Shown here: one piece after another, positions 56,503 to 64,000 of the stretch
Layout of the letters: the number at the start of each line of letters is the position of its first letter
Position numbering within the stretch: position 1 is the stretch's first letter
NCBI RefSeq assembly: GCF_000372725.1
Contig: NW_005200011.1
Coordinates: 183,170 to 247,169, forward strand
DNA: 64,000 nt
Direction of reading: 5' to 3'
From: Emiliania huxleyi CCMP1516
Lineage: Eukaryota > Haptophyta > Isochrysidales > Noelaerhabdaceae
Position numbers and translations under genes: made by a program
The notes under the pieces: generated by a model
The model's database searches: none
Told to the model about the DNA's origin: nothing
Seen by the model: the letters and a program-made list of their open reading frames with translations, nothing else

Positions 56503-57810
56503 TCACTCCCTGGGACCCGACCCCTCACGCCCGGCCCCGCGGTGGAGCAGAGCCGCCCACGCGGTGAGGGCCCGCCGCCGCGCCTCCTTGTCGAGGGTGA
56601 GGGCGATCACGTGCGAACCCTTGGCCTCGATATGCGCCTCCAGCTTGCCTGCCGCCCGAAGCGCCTTCGGGAAGACATAGAAGCAAGGTAGAGCCTAAGT
56701 CTCGGACGAATGAGGGAGAGGTGTCTAGGAGAGGCGACTCGCCTCGGCGTACGCGGCGCCCTCAGCGCGGAGCGGGTCGGCGGAGGCGGTGATGACGAGG
56801 GTAGTCGGGTGGGCGGGTGAGCCGAGCACGTCTGGCTCCGCGAGCCGGGGGAGCACGAAGAAGCGATCGGAGACGGCGTCTGGCGGGGTGCAGAGGGGGC
56901 GGGGGCGGCAGTTCTGAGAATGTGGAGGCGGGAGGTGTCGGCGCGGCTGCGCAGACACCCGCATGCTCGAAAGGGTAGTAGACGCTCCAGCTCCACCTCA
57001 GCCACGCCACCGGAGCAATGGTCGTAGCGCTGTTGACGGCAAAGGAGGCAGAATTGGCGCGCGGGTCGAGACACGGCTCGTCGAGGAACAGCGAGCGCAC
57101 AGCGACCCCGCGCCGCGCGGCGTCCGTGGCGACGGCGGCGGCGACGCCTGCGCCTGCAGACGCCCCCGCCACGTGGATAGCCGACGAGTCAAGTCCGATC
57201 GACGCCGCGCGACTCGCGTCGCAGATGTACTCGAGCGCGGTGGCACCGTCGAGAGGTGCCGCCGGAAACGGGTGCTCGGGAGCGAGGCGGTACTCGACGC
57301 TGAGCCACGCAACCTGTTGGGTGGCTCGAAGCATGAGGACGAGTCAGAGGGTCTTGTCGGCACTCGGCGCTGAGCAGCCTTGGGCGCCTCGGCCACCATC
57401 GCGGCCAGCTCGGCGGCAAACGTGGCGCCATGCGAATCGCGCGCCGTCGAGAGCGTGTACCCTCCGCCGTGGAACCACAGAACCACTGGAAGCAGCGTGT
57501 CGCCGCTGCCAGGTGGATGGTACAGTCGCGCCTCGAGAGTGGAGCCGTCGGCGCGCGACATCTGAAGCAGCGTGAGCCTCCACTCGGAGAAAACGGAATC
57601 ATGCTGCACACCATCTCTCTGATCCATCTTTCCTCGGAGCTCAAGCAATAGGGAGAGGTCGCCTGAGAGGGCGGCGGTCGTCATGCGCTCGAGGGGGAGC
57701 AGCAAAGGGAAGGAGAGCTGAATGAGCCAGTCGATGAGGCCAACCTCCGGGTGCCGCCAGAGTGGCGTCTCTTCTCCGTCGGTGGGTGGCGAGAGGAACG
57801 GGATGCGCAT
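56503..57810 (-). CDS. Alpha/beta hydrolase, HSL-type (alpha/beta hydrolase fold-3)
   Basis: Esterase or lipase of the hormone-sensitive-lipase branch. Start at the ATG at 57,810 (MRIPFLSPPTDG). The first exon has a hydrophobic segment (LIDWLIQLSFPLLLPLERM) and the oxyanion motif LWFHGGGYTLSTARD. The next exon has WLSVEYRLAPEHPFPAAPLD and the nucleophile elbow HVAGASAGAGVAAAV (G-x-S-A-G). A further part has LVITASADPLRAEGAAYAEA, carrying the triad Asp, and the last exon KGSHVIALTLDKEARRRALT, carrying the His, then stop at 56,503. All three triad residues are visible. At least four exons. Substrate unknown. Confidence 0.8.
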
Positions 57811-58028
57811 ACTGTTGACCGAAACCACCGGCCAGGGTTCCAACTGTAGAGCTCTACGAGGGCTGCCCCGGACCGATTTACGCCCCGGCGGGGATGGATT
57901 TGCGGGTTTCCCCGTGCCGCGAGACTTGGGCGGTATCTCCCGCGATGTGTCGCGGACAAACCCAAGTAGACGCCCCTTGGGCGGGATCGCGTCTTACTTA
58001 CACAAGAGGAACTATAACACATCGCTAG
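57811..58028. other. Upstream region of the hydrolase
   Basis: Short spacer between two minus-strand genes. Nothing recognised. Confidence 0.5.
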
Positions 58029-58501
58029 TCATGTACAATCATGAGAACTGGGTCCAGGCCCCATAGTGAGGTGGTCTCCCAGTCTAGCGCACCTCGCGCC
58101 CGGCGGGCGGCGACCTGTCCGTCCACCGACCCCTCCGCCCGCGCGTGCCAACGCCGCCTCCACCGCCGAGTCGAAGAGCCGATGTAGACCCGTCGTCCGT
58201 CCACCGTGTGGTACGCCGCGAAGCGGCCCGACGCCCAGGGAAGTCGGCAGCCGCGCGAGCCCGACGCCTGCTCCTGCTTGCGCACGCCTGCGTAGCCGGT
58301 GCTGCTGCGACTCGAGAGGTGCAGCCGCCAGCCCTGCGCCTCTGTCACCACCGCCGGCGCCTCCCCCGCGGGGCCCATGTGGGATGGACCTGCGAAAGCG
58401 CGGGGAAGGGAGAGTGCATTCAGAAGGCAGAACCTGAGCACAAGTGGGGGGCTTGCTCGCGAGCCTTGACTTGCATCGACTTGATTACAACGCGGAGCCA
58501 T
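58029..58501 (-). CDS. AP2-domain protein with an apparent frameshift
   Basis: ATG at 58,501. The leader is followed by VVTEAQGWRLHLSSRSSTGY, then AGVRK, an unusual insert, and SGRFAAYHTVDGRRVYIGS. This is the AP2/ERF DNA-binding fold of the type found with an EAxGxxLHLSS lead-in in chromalveolate-type algae and oomycetes. The final helix is read one base out of frame: FDSAVEAALARAGGG follows GRRVYIGS only if one base is restored at about 58,172-58,180 (CTCTTC). In the shifted frame the protein ends at 58,029. A DNA-binding role is inferred from the fold. Either an assembly indel or a pseudogene. Confidence 0.6.
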
Positions 58502-58918
58502 CGCGGGTAGCCAGAGGCGGCGGACCGATCAGCATGGGCGGCGTGTCATTCTGCAGTCGATCGCCGCCGAGCGGCATAGCGGCGCCGTCGCGGGTAACCA
58601 AAGGCGGCGGGACGGCGGGAGAGGGCGGTGGTGCGGGCGGTGATGCTGATGATGTGGCCATTGGCCGCCGCCGCGTCCTAGAACAGAGGACAGAGGAGCG
58701 TGAGTTTTTCTCATTTCTGAATTCTGTATTCTCGTGATTTCTCGGGATGTGAGATCATCTCAAAAGAGATCTTATCGCTTACTTACTTGTACGCGGGAGC
58801 TACGGGGGCTCAGAGAAAGCAGGTATTACGAGCTATACAAGCTGAGTTATAGCTACGGCTTTTTACGTAGAACGTACGGGCTCTAGGTCTAGAGCGCTCT
58901 GCTGTCTGCTGTGTGCTC
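58502..58918. other. Intergenic with a shared dispersed segment
   Basis: 58,602-58,678 repeats the 20,472-20,550 segment in the opposite orientation. The rest (58,700-58,900) is AT-rich with no gene seen. Confidence 0.5.
58602..58678 (+). repeat. Dispersed segment shared with 20,472-20,550
   Basis: Encodes GGGAGGDADDVAIGRRRVL in an open plus-strand frame. It differs from the other copy at only a few bases. Confidence 0.6.
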
Positions 58919-59542
58919 ATGAGCACCTGGCTGTCGCATGTGCTGTCGTGTGGTGCGTGCGGCGCCGCTCCGGCGCCTCCTCCACTTCGCATTAACCCCA
59001 GAAAGTGCGGAAACAGCTTACTGAAAGCGCTTCGCCTGGTCCACGCGACCGGCGACGAAGTGAAGGCAGTGGAGCGGATGTGGCGCGCGCGGGACGAGCT
59101 GCAAGCGAGGGGGAGGTTCGAAGGCGCGCGTTCTCATCGGGGCTGTTGGCCGGTGCTCTACCTCTATCTCGCACGCGGCTTTTTGGGCGAGGGCGTCGCA
59201 CCGCGGCCCCGCTCGCCGCACGTGTGCGGTCGGTGCTTGCCGCGGCACGCGAGGCAATCACCCGCTGCGCCTCTCAAGCCGCCGCCGCGGCCCGCGTTGA
59301 CCGGCGAGCGTGCGGGGCTCCTGCCCACCGCCTGCGCCGCCGCACGGCCGGCGCCGCCGCCCCGCCGCTCCGCCTTCGTGCCGCCACCGGCGGCGCCGCC
59401 GGTGCCCGCGGGCGTGCCCGCGGGCGGTGGGTTCGGCGGCGGGCGCGGCGGCGGAGCCTGGCGTTGCGGCGGCTGCGATTCGTGCGGCGGTTGGTGGAGG
59501 AAATGCGCGCCCAAAGCGTGCAGCGCGCGCGATGCGGCATGA
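58919..59542 (+). CDS. Hypothetical cysteine-containing protein
   Basis: About 207 residues from the ATG at 58,919 (MSTWLSHVLSCGACGAAPAP). A short helical part (LLKALRLVHATGDEVKAVER) is followed by Pro/Ala low complexity and a Cys-rich C-terminus (WRCGGCDSCGGWWRKCAPKA). Convergent with the KDM3 gene. No family recognised; composition could make such a frame by chance. Confidence 0.3.
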   Translation: MSTWLSHVLSCGACGAAPAPPPLRINPRKCGNSLLKALRLVHATGDEVKAVERMWRARDELQARGRFEGARSHRGCWPVLYLYLARGFLGEGVAPRPRSPHVCGRCLPRHARQSPAAPLKPPPRPALTGERAGLLPTACAAARPAPPPRRSAFVPPPAAPPVPAGVPAGGGFGGGRGGGAWRCGGCDSCGGWWRKCAPKACSARDAA

Positions 59543-59571
59543 GCGGCGATCGCCTTCGGGGCGAGCGCACG

Positions 59572-61372
59572 TCAAGGACATGTCACAGCCGCGTCGTGGA
59601 AGCGGCGGGCGGGGGTCACCTTTGGGCCCAGCAGGTCCTCGGAGCGCTTGTGGGCGCGTGGAAGAGGACGGAAAGCGTCGAGGAGGGAGAGGCAGCGCGG
59701 GAGATGCTCTGGCGAGACGAAGTCTTGCGCAACCTTGATACAAGCGCGCACGTTGAGCACCTAGTTCACGCTGGATCCGTGAAGAGACACCGTCCACACA
59801 CGCGGGCATGGCTCCCTCCACGCGGGGCGCCACGCCCACCTGGTGCGGGCAGCCCGCCGGAATGAAGACCGCCTCGCCCTGCCGCTGCACGAAACGCCAC
59901 CCCCGCACTCCCTCCTCGGCGGCCAACCGCTCCCGCAACGCGCGACCGACGTAGAAGCACTGGTCATGAATTGGGTGCGCCGGCGCCTCGCCGCGCTCCG
60001 ATGCGACGCGCGCGAGGAAGGCGCTCAGCCGCGGCTCGTCCTCCGCCGCCCAGATGTCCCACACTGCCCCGATGGCGCCTGTTCACAACCTCGCCAGCCT
60101 AAAGAAGCACCGCGACCAGCCCAGACGCCACACTCTCCACGCCTGTGCCACGCTGCCGCGAGAGCCAATCGCCCTCGCCACCAGAAACCTCGTCGCGGCA
60201 CGACGCGACGGCGTGCGCACTCCCGCCGCCCCCACCACTGCCGCTGCCGCCGCCGCCCCGGGAGGGGGCCACGTGCACGAGGACGTTCACGGCATCCGAC
60301 ATGTCCATGTGCAGCTTCGTCGAGCCGGGGCAGCTACCGACGGCGCCAGCGCCAGCCGCAACCTCGGCGGCGGCGCCGTCGCCGTCGTGGTCAAGCGGCT
60401 CCGTCTCCTCGATGCAGCCGTACGCAGCGTACATCTTCGGGCCGAGGTCGGGAGGCAGCGACCAGTGGGGCAGCGCGGAGGCGAGGTTGAGCTGGCCGGT
60501 GCGCGAAGTGTACGCGGCGAACGGGATCGCCGCCGCCCAGTCGGCGTGCTGCTTGGGCAGCAGCTCGGCGAAGTCGGCGGCGGGAGGGAAGTCCTTGAGC
60601 TTTAGCAGCCGCGCTGCTGAGCCGAGCTCGATCCCGCCCGAGCGCTGCAGCTTTCGCCGAGCGGCCGAGCGGCGGGCCGGGTCGTACCTCGGGGTTGGGG
60701 TGGGGGCGAGGGTGAGGGCGAGGGCGAGGGTGAGGGCTGGGAGGGGCGGGCTAGGTCGTACCCTTCGAAAAAGTCGCCGACTGTGGCGTCGAACTCGACG
60801 TCGGCGCCCGCCGCATCCGAGAGAGCGACCAGCTTGACGCCGAACGATCCGTGCAGCTTGGCGAGGGCCGCCTGCTCACAGCCAGACGCGTGAGGAGCCG
60901 TTCACACCTCGACGCGTGCAGCCTGGCGACGGACGCCGGCGTCCACAGATCTCGCCGCAGCTTGTCCCCCACGCCCGCGAGCAAAAGCGGCGCGCCCCGC
61001 CGCCACGCCTCCTGGAAGGCGCGCAGCGACGCGTTTGGCGGCAGCCGGGGTGGGCTCTGGTGACTTTGGTCAGAGCGGGGTGGGTTGGCGGGCGGCGGAA
61101 GAGCGGACGGCCCGAGCCGCCGGCGCGCGGCAGTCACCGCCGCCTCGAGCTCGGCGATGAGCGGCCGTTGGTAGCGCGCGCACAGCCGCCACTCCCCCAT
61201 CGGGTGGGCGCAATGCATGCCGCCGGTGGCGCGCGGCCGCGCCGCCCGCCCTCCGCTCTGCGCGGCGGCGGCGGCGGCGATCCTCGTCGGCGTCCGGACT
61301 CGGCGGCTGCGCGAGAGAGCCAGCGGCGCCTCCTCCTCCCCCTCCTCCCCCTCGCCGCCCGCCGCCGCCTCG

Positions 61373-61408
<36 letters not shown>

Positions 61409-61850
61409 TCAGCCTGCAGCCGTCGCTGCGTCTCCTCGCGCTGCCTGCGCGCCTCGGCGACCGCGCACTCGAGGCACAGCTCCGTGGCACAGCGCGTGCA
61501 CGCGCGGTACTGCCACCAGATCGCCGTGCCTGACAAGACAGTGCAACCAGTGGACAGAAGCCTCTCGGCGTGGACTGCCACCAAATTGGCCGTGCCGCAG
61601 CCGTCGCACAGCTGCCGCTCGCCGTCGGGAGACTCGCCGAACGCGGCGGCTCGCTCTGCGGCACCGTCCGACCTAGGTGAGTTGATCAACCCCCATCAAC
61701 CAATCGACCACTGAAGAGCTCTGCAGGCGCCACCCACCGGATGTGGCAGAGGGCGCGCGGGTCGACCGTCACGCACTCCTCGTCCGCAGTGAGCTGAGAC
61801 TGGAGGCGGGGAGGGGCAGGGCAACAACTCAGCCGGCGCGTACAAAGGCG
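59572..61850 (-). CDS. KDM3/JMJD1-type JmjC histone demethylase
   Basis: Fe(II)/2OG histone H3K9 demethylase. Upstream exon about 61,739-61,802 (SQLTADEECVTVDPRALCHI) joins at a GT-AG pair to DGAAERAAAFGESPDGERQL and a zinc-binding block: LCDGCGTANLVAVHAE, then WWQYRACTRCATELCLECAV. Then PNASLRAFQEAWRRGAPLLL and AGVGDKLRRDLWTP begin the JmjC region. LHMDMSDAVNVLVHVAP holds the HxD iron ligands (about 60,300). MWDIWAAEDEPRLSAFLARV, HPIHDQCFYVGRALRERLAA and GWRFVQRQGEAVFIPAGCPH lead to the distal His of GCPHQV (about 59,835). The last exon reads ACIKVAQDFVSPEHLPRCLS and stops at 59,572. Strong family match throughout. The 5' end beyond 61,850 is unresolved. Confidence 0.85.
60690..60748. repeat. 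Intronic GAGGGT/GAGGGC repeat
   Basis: On the coding strand (CCCTCA/CCCTCG)n, inside a KDM3 intron between about 60,620 and 60,760. Confidence 0.75.
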
Positions 61851-63027
61851 CAAGCCGTCGCCGCCTATCTCGCCCCCCCCACCGATTCGTGCAGTCTCCT
61901 CTGCCGCAGGCAGACCACGTTGAGACAACCACGTTGCGAACCTCCGCATCTGCTACGGTGCGCCTCCCCGGGCAGCATCTCGGCCACATCTCGGCAAAAC
62001 CCTCGGCGCCTCCTTCCGCAGCACGGCGGCGATCGGCGCCGCGGCGCAACGAAGCAGATGCTCGTACCTGTTCACGGCGACGCGCGCGTGAAGAAGGGAC
62101 GCCCTTCACGCCCCCGAGGGCTGGGGCAGGGCGATCGCACCGCTTGCGCTCCTCGGCTGAGGCGGCCTCGTCCGCGTCGGCGAGCCGGAAGCCTAGCGTG
62201 TGGAGGGGCGAGGGTGTGGAGACAGTGCCACGCGCTGCATTATGAGGGAGTCTCTACTGCACTTTGACGCGATGGAATGCAGTGTGCCGTCTCGAGCTGC
62301 AGTACAGGCACGCAATTACAGGAACAGGAGGCCACACGCCACATCTAGGGCGGGAGCCGGAGCCCGCTGCGACGATTGGGAGCGCGCGCAGGGCGACGCC
62401 CGTGCTCGCGTCAAAGCAGACCTGTGGCGGGTGGCACGGCGCCCCTTACCCCGGGCGGACCGCAGCGAGGCCAGCAAGCGCGGTCCGTGCGTTGCATTTT
62501 CCCTGTCCCACGTCGCCTAGTGTGTGTCTGCCCGGATTGTGTTCGGCGTGTGCGAGTGGACGAGGCTTTGTTGCACCTGCCTGAGGTGGCGAAACCGGCA
62601 AGACTGGCTCGAGGATTTGGAGCACGACGTGCAGCGATCGAGGCCGGCGAACTTGGGTGCGCTGCACCGGAGAGACTGCACCGCGAGTACCTCGTTGCGC
62701 CGCAGCCGCAGCGAGTGCACGACGCGGCTGTTTTGCTCGTCGGACGACATGAGTGGCGAGAAGTCTGACGCCAAAGCAGGGCGAGTTGTGAGGCAACGCC
62801 GCGGGCACTGAGTGCCCCCGATCACGACGCCGGCTGCGGGTGAGGCGGCACCCCCGGGGCAGTGAGGGGCAGGGGGGGGGGCGGAGCTCCTCAGAGTGAG
62901 GCGCCCCGGGTGCGGACTGTCTGTGCAGAGTAGAGTGGGGTCACCCGTTTAGTTGATTTGTAGTATTGTTCTGTGTGAGCGGTGGTGCCGCACGGGCCGC
63001 TCGTCCAGAGGTCCAGTCTCCCTCGCC
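61851..63027. other. Intergenic or unresolved 5' exons of KDM3
   Basis: 61,851-62,100 may hold first exons of the KDM3 gene. 62,190-62,900 shows no recognisable gene on either strand. Confidence 0.4.
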
Positions 63028-63909
63028 CTGAGGGAGGGTGTAGAGGATGTAGAGTGTAGAGCGCTGTAGAGCTGTAGAGATGTAGAGCGCTCTGGAGCGC
63101 TGTAGAGCTGTAGAGCTCTACATCTGCCGCGGGACGAAGCGCCTGCGTTGTAGAGCGATGTAGAGCGCGATTTTGCTGTAGAGTTTGTTGTAGAGGCTCT
63201 ACAGCCAAACCGCCGGGACAAAGAGGTCGAACCGCTAATAATGGGGTGTCTCCGAGCTTACTGGAGCTCTGGTGGACGGCCCTGACTGTCCCTGACACAC
63301 AGAGAGTCACTCTGACGCCACACAACACCCTACAACTGCGTCATGACCAGCCTGCCATGCGTCGCCGGTGCCGCATTCGTCGCTGTGCTTCTTTAGCAGG
63401 CGGTGGACTGTCGGCTGCGAGGACGGCCCTTTGCGCGAGGCGAGGCGAGCATTGTTGAGCGTTGCATGCGCCATGACTCGCGCCAGCGCGTGCGGGAGCT
63501 CCTGGCTGAGCGTTGAGTCCAGGCGAGTTGCGCTGGCCACAATCGCTACGCCGAGCCGAGCTGAAGCGCCGAGGCGCCGGCCAGTAAAAGCCGTGAGGCA
63601 TGCCACAGCACAGCAGAGGCACCTGCCACCCATTGGGCGGGCAGAGAGAAGGCCAGGGTAGCACTGGCAAGTGCAACGCGCCTCATGTCGGAGAGCGACC
63701 GTGCCTCGTTCGCCGCTTATGATGTAGAGTTTGTTGTAGAGATTTCACGTTGTAGAGCGCCTCTACATCGCTCTACAACGCAGGCGCTTCGTCCCGCGGC
63801 GGATGTAGAGCTCTACAGCTCTACATTGCTCTACAGCGCTCCAGAGCGCTCTACATCTCTACAGCTCTACAGCGCTCTACACTCTACATCCTCTACACCC
63901 TCCCTTCAG
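63028..63909. mobile_element. Foldback transposon with ~180-bp inverted arms and 8-bp target duplication
   Basis: The left arm (63,028 to about 63,205) and right arm (about 63,718-63,909) are inverted copies of a GTAGAG-rich sequence, beginning ctgagggaggg and ending ccctcccttcag. The perfect direct repeat ccctcgcc flanks the element at 63,020-63,027 and 63,910-63,917. The 510-bp core contains short minus-strand frames but no recognisable transposase. Related solo or partial arms are at 119, 15,317 and 26,428. An 8-bp duplication fits hAT-like or other 8-bp target-site transposons; the family cannot be fixed without the transposase. Confidence 0.85.
63307..63690 (-). CDS. Small frames inside the foldback element
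   Basis: On the minus strand, the ATG at about 63,688 gives MRRVALASATLAFSLPAQWV, a signal-peptide-like leader ending at a stop after about 47 codons. An overlapping frame from about 63,633 (MGGRCLCCAVACLTAFTGRR) runs 108 residues to 63,307 and includes SSQPTVHRLLKKHSDEC, slightly helix-turn-helix-like. A similar leader is found in the 26-kb copy. Function unknown. Confidence 0.3.
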   Translation of the reverse strand, partial: RHEARCTCQCYPGLLSARPMGGRCLCCAVACLTAFTGRRLGASARLGVAIVASATRLDSTLSQELPHALARVMAHATLNNARLASRKGPSSQPTVHRLLKKHSDECGTGDAWQAGHDAVVGCCVASE

Positions 63910-63917
63910 CCCTCGCC

Positions 63918-64000
63918 TCGGCTGTGTGCGGGGTGGTGCCGCGGCGTGGCGCTGGTGCGGGGCCGGGGGCGCGCGGTATAGGCGTACGGGGGGCCGCGTG
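63918..64000. other. Window end, no feature seen
   Basis: GC-rich sequence after the foldback element. Nothing recognised. Confidence 0.4.

Noticed and set aside
60145-60837. Plus-strand frames across the KDM3 catalytic exons
   Set aside because: The minus strand here encodes conserved JmjC motifs, so these are shadows.

Overview
This is nuclear DNA from a GC-rich, intron-bearing eukaryote, most likely a marine unicellular alga such as a haptophyte or another alga with a secondary plastid. That placement is an inference. It rests on short GT-AG introns, TTAGGG-type repeats, a parvulin with a bipartite plastid-type leader, an AP2 domain of the kind common in such algae, a GT77 glycosyltransferase, and regulatory chromatin genes. 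A run of 100 N at 40,775-40,874 shows this is an assembled scaffold. Most splice junctions given here are approximate. Several genes show an apparent one-base frameshift, which may be assembly error.

Layout. 1-1,260: a 5'-truncated retroelement with target-site duplication. 1,263-4,654 (-): XEG113-like GT77 arabinosyltransferase with an intron made largely of telomeric repeat. 5,638-8,057: two divergent coiled-coil genes. 9,171-12,753 (+): a PHD-like finger gene and a SET1-type histone methyltransferase. 12,754-15,500: repeats and unrecognised sequence. 15,926-17,503 (+): a cytochrome P450. 17,855-19,770 (-): a Gig2-like ADP-ribosyltransferase-fold gene. 21,576-24,902 (+): an ACAP-like BAR-PH-ArfGAP-ankyrin gene. 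25,388-26,113 (-): a multi-span membrane protein. 27,663-31,090 (-): a membrane-anchored GH5 exo-beta-1,3-glucanase. 33,105-34,120 (-): a 38-residue repeat protein and a Tudor-like domain. 34,503-35,566 (+): a secretory or membrane protein. 36-37 kb: minisatellites. 38,204-40,449 (+): methionine aminopeptidase 2. 40,875-41,042 (+): tail of a GH3 beta-glucosidase after the gap. 42,071-43,570 (-): the longest copy of the retroelement. 43,638-45,621 (-): an ankyrin protein with a signal peptide and a C-terminal KDEL. 46,927-48,909 (-): parvulin and a 2OG-Fe(II) oxygenase. 49,589-51,574 (+): a C2/NPHP4-like protein. 51,961-53,635 (-): MRG15/Eaf3-like chromodomain protein. 55,525-56,055 (+): Tim17-family protein. 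56,503-57,810 (-): alpha/beta hydrolase. 58,029-58,501 (-): AP2 protein. 59,572 to about 61,850 (-): KDM3-type JmjC demethylase. 63,028-63,909: a foldback transposon with an 8-bp target-site duplication.

The genes do not form one pathway. Four chromatin factors (PHD, SET1, MRG15, KDM3) and several cell-wall or glucan enzymes (GT77, GH5, GH3) share the window. The most unusual signal is a dispersed non-coding leader (called R1/R2 here). It sits in sense orientation about 40-110 bp upstream of several unrelated, mostly intronless genes, as if a mobile promoter or 5' leader had been distributed among them.
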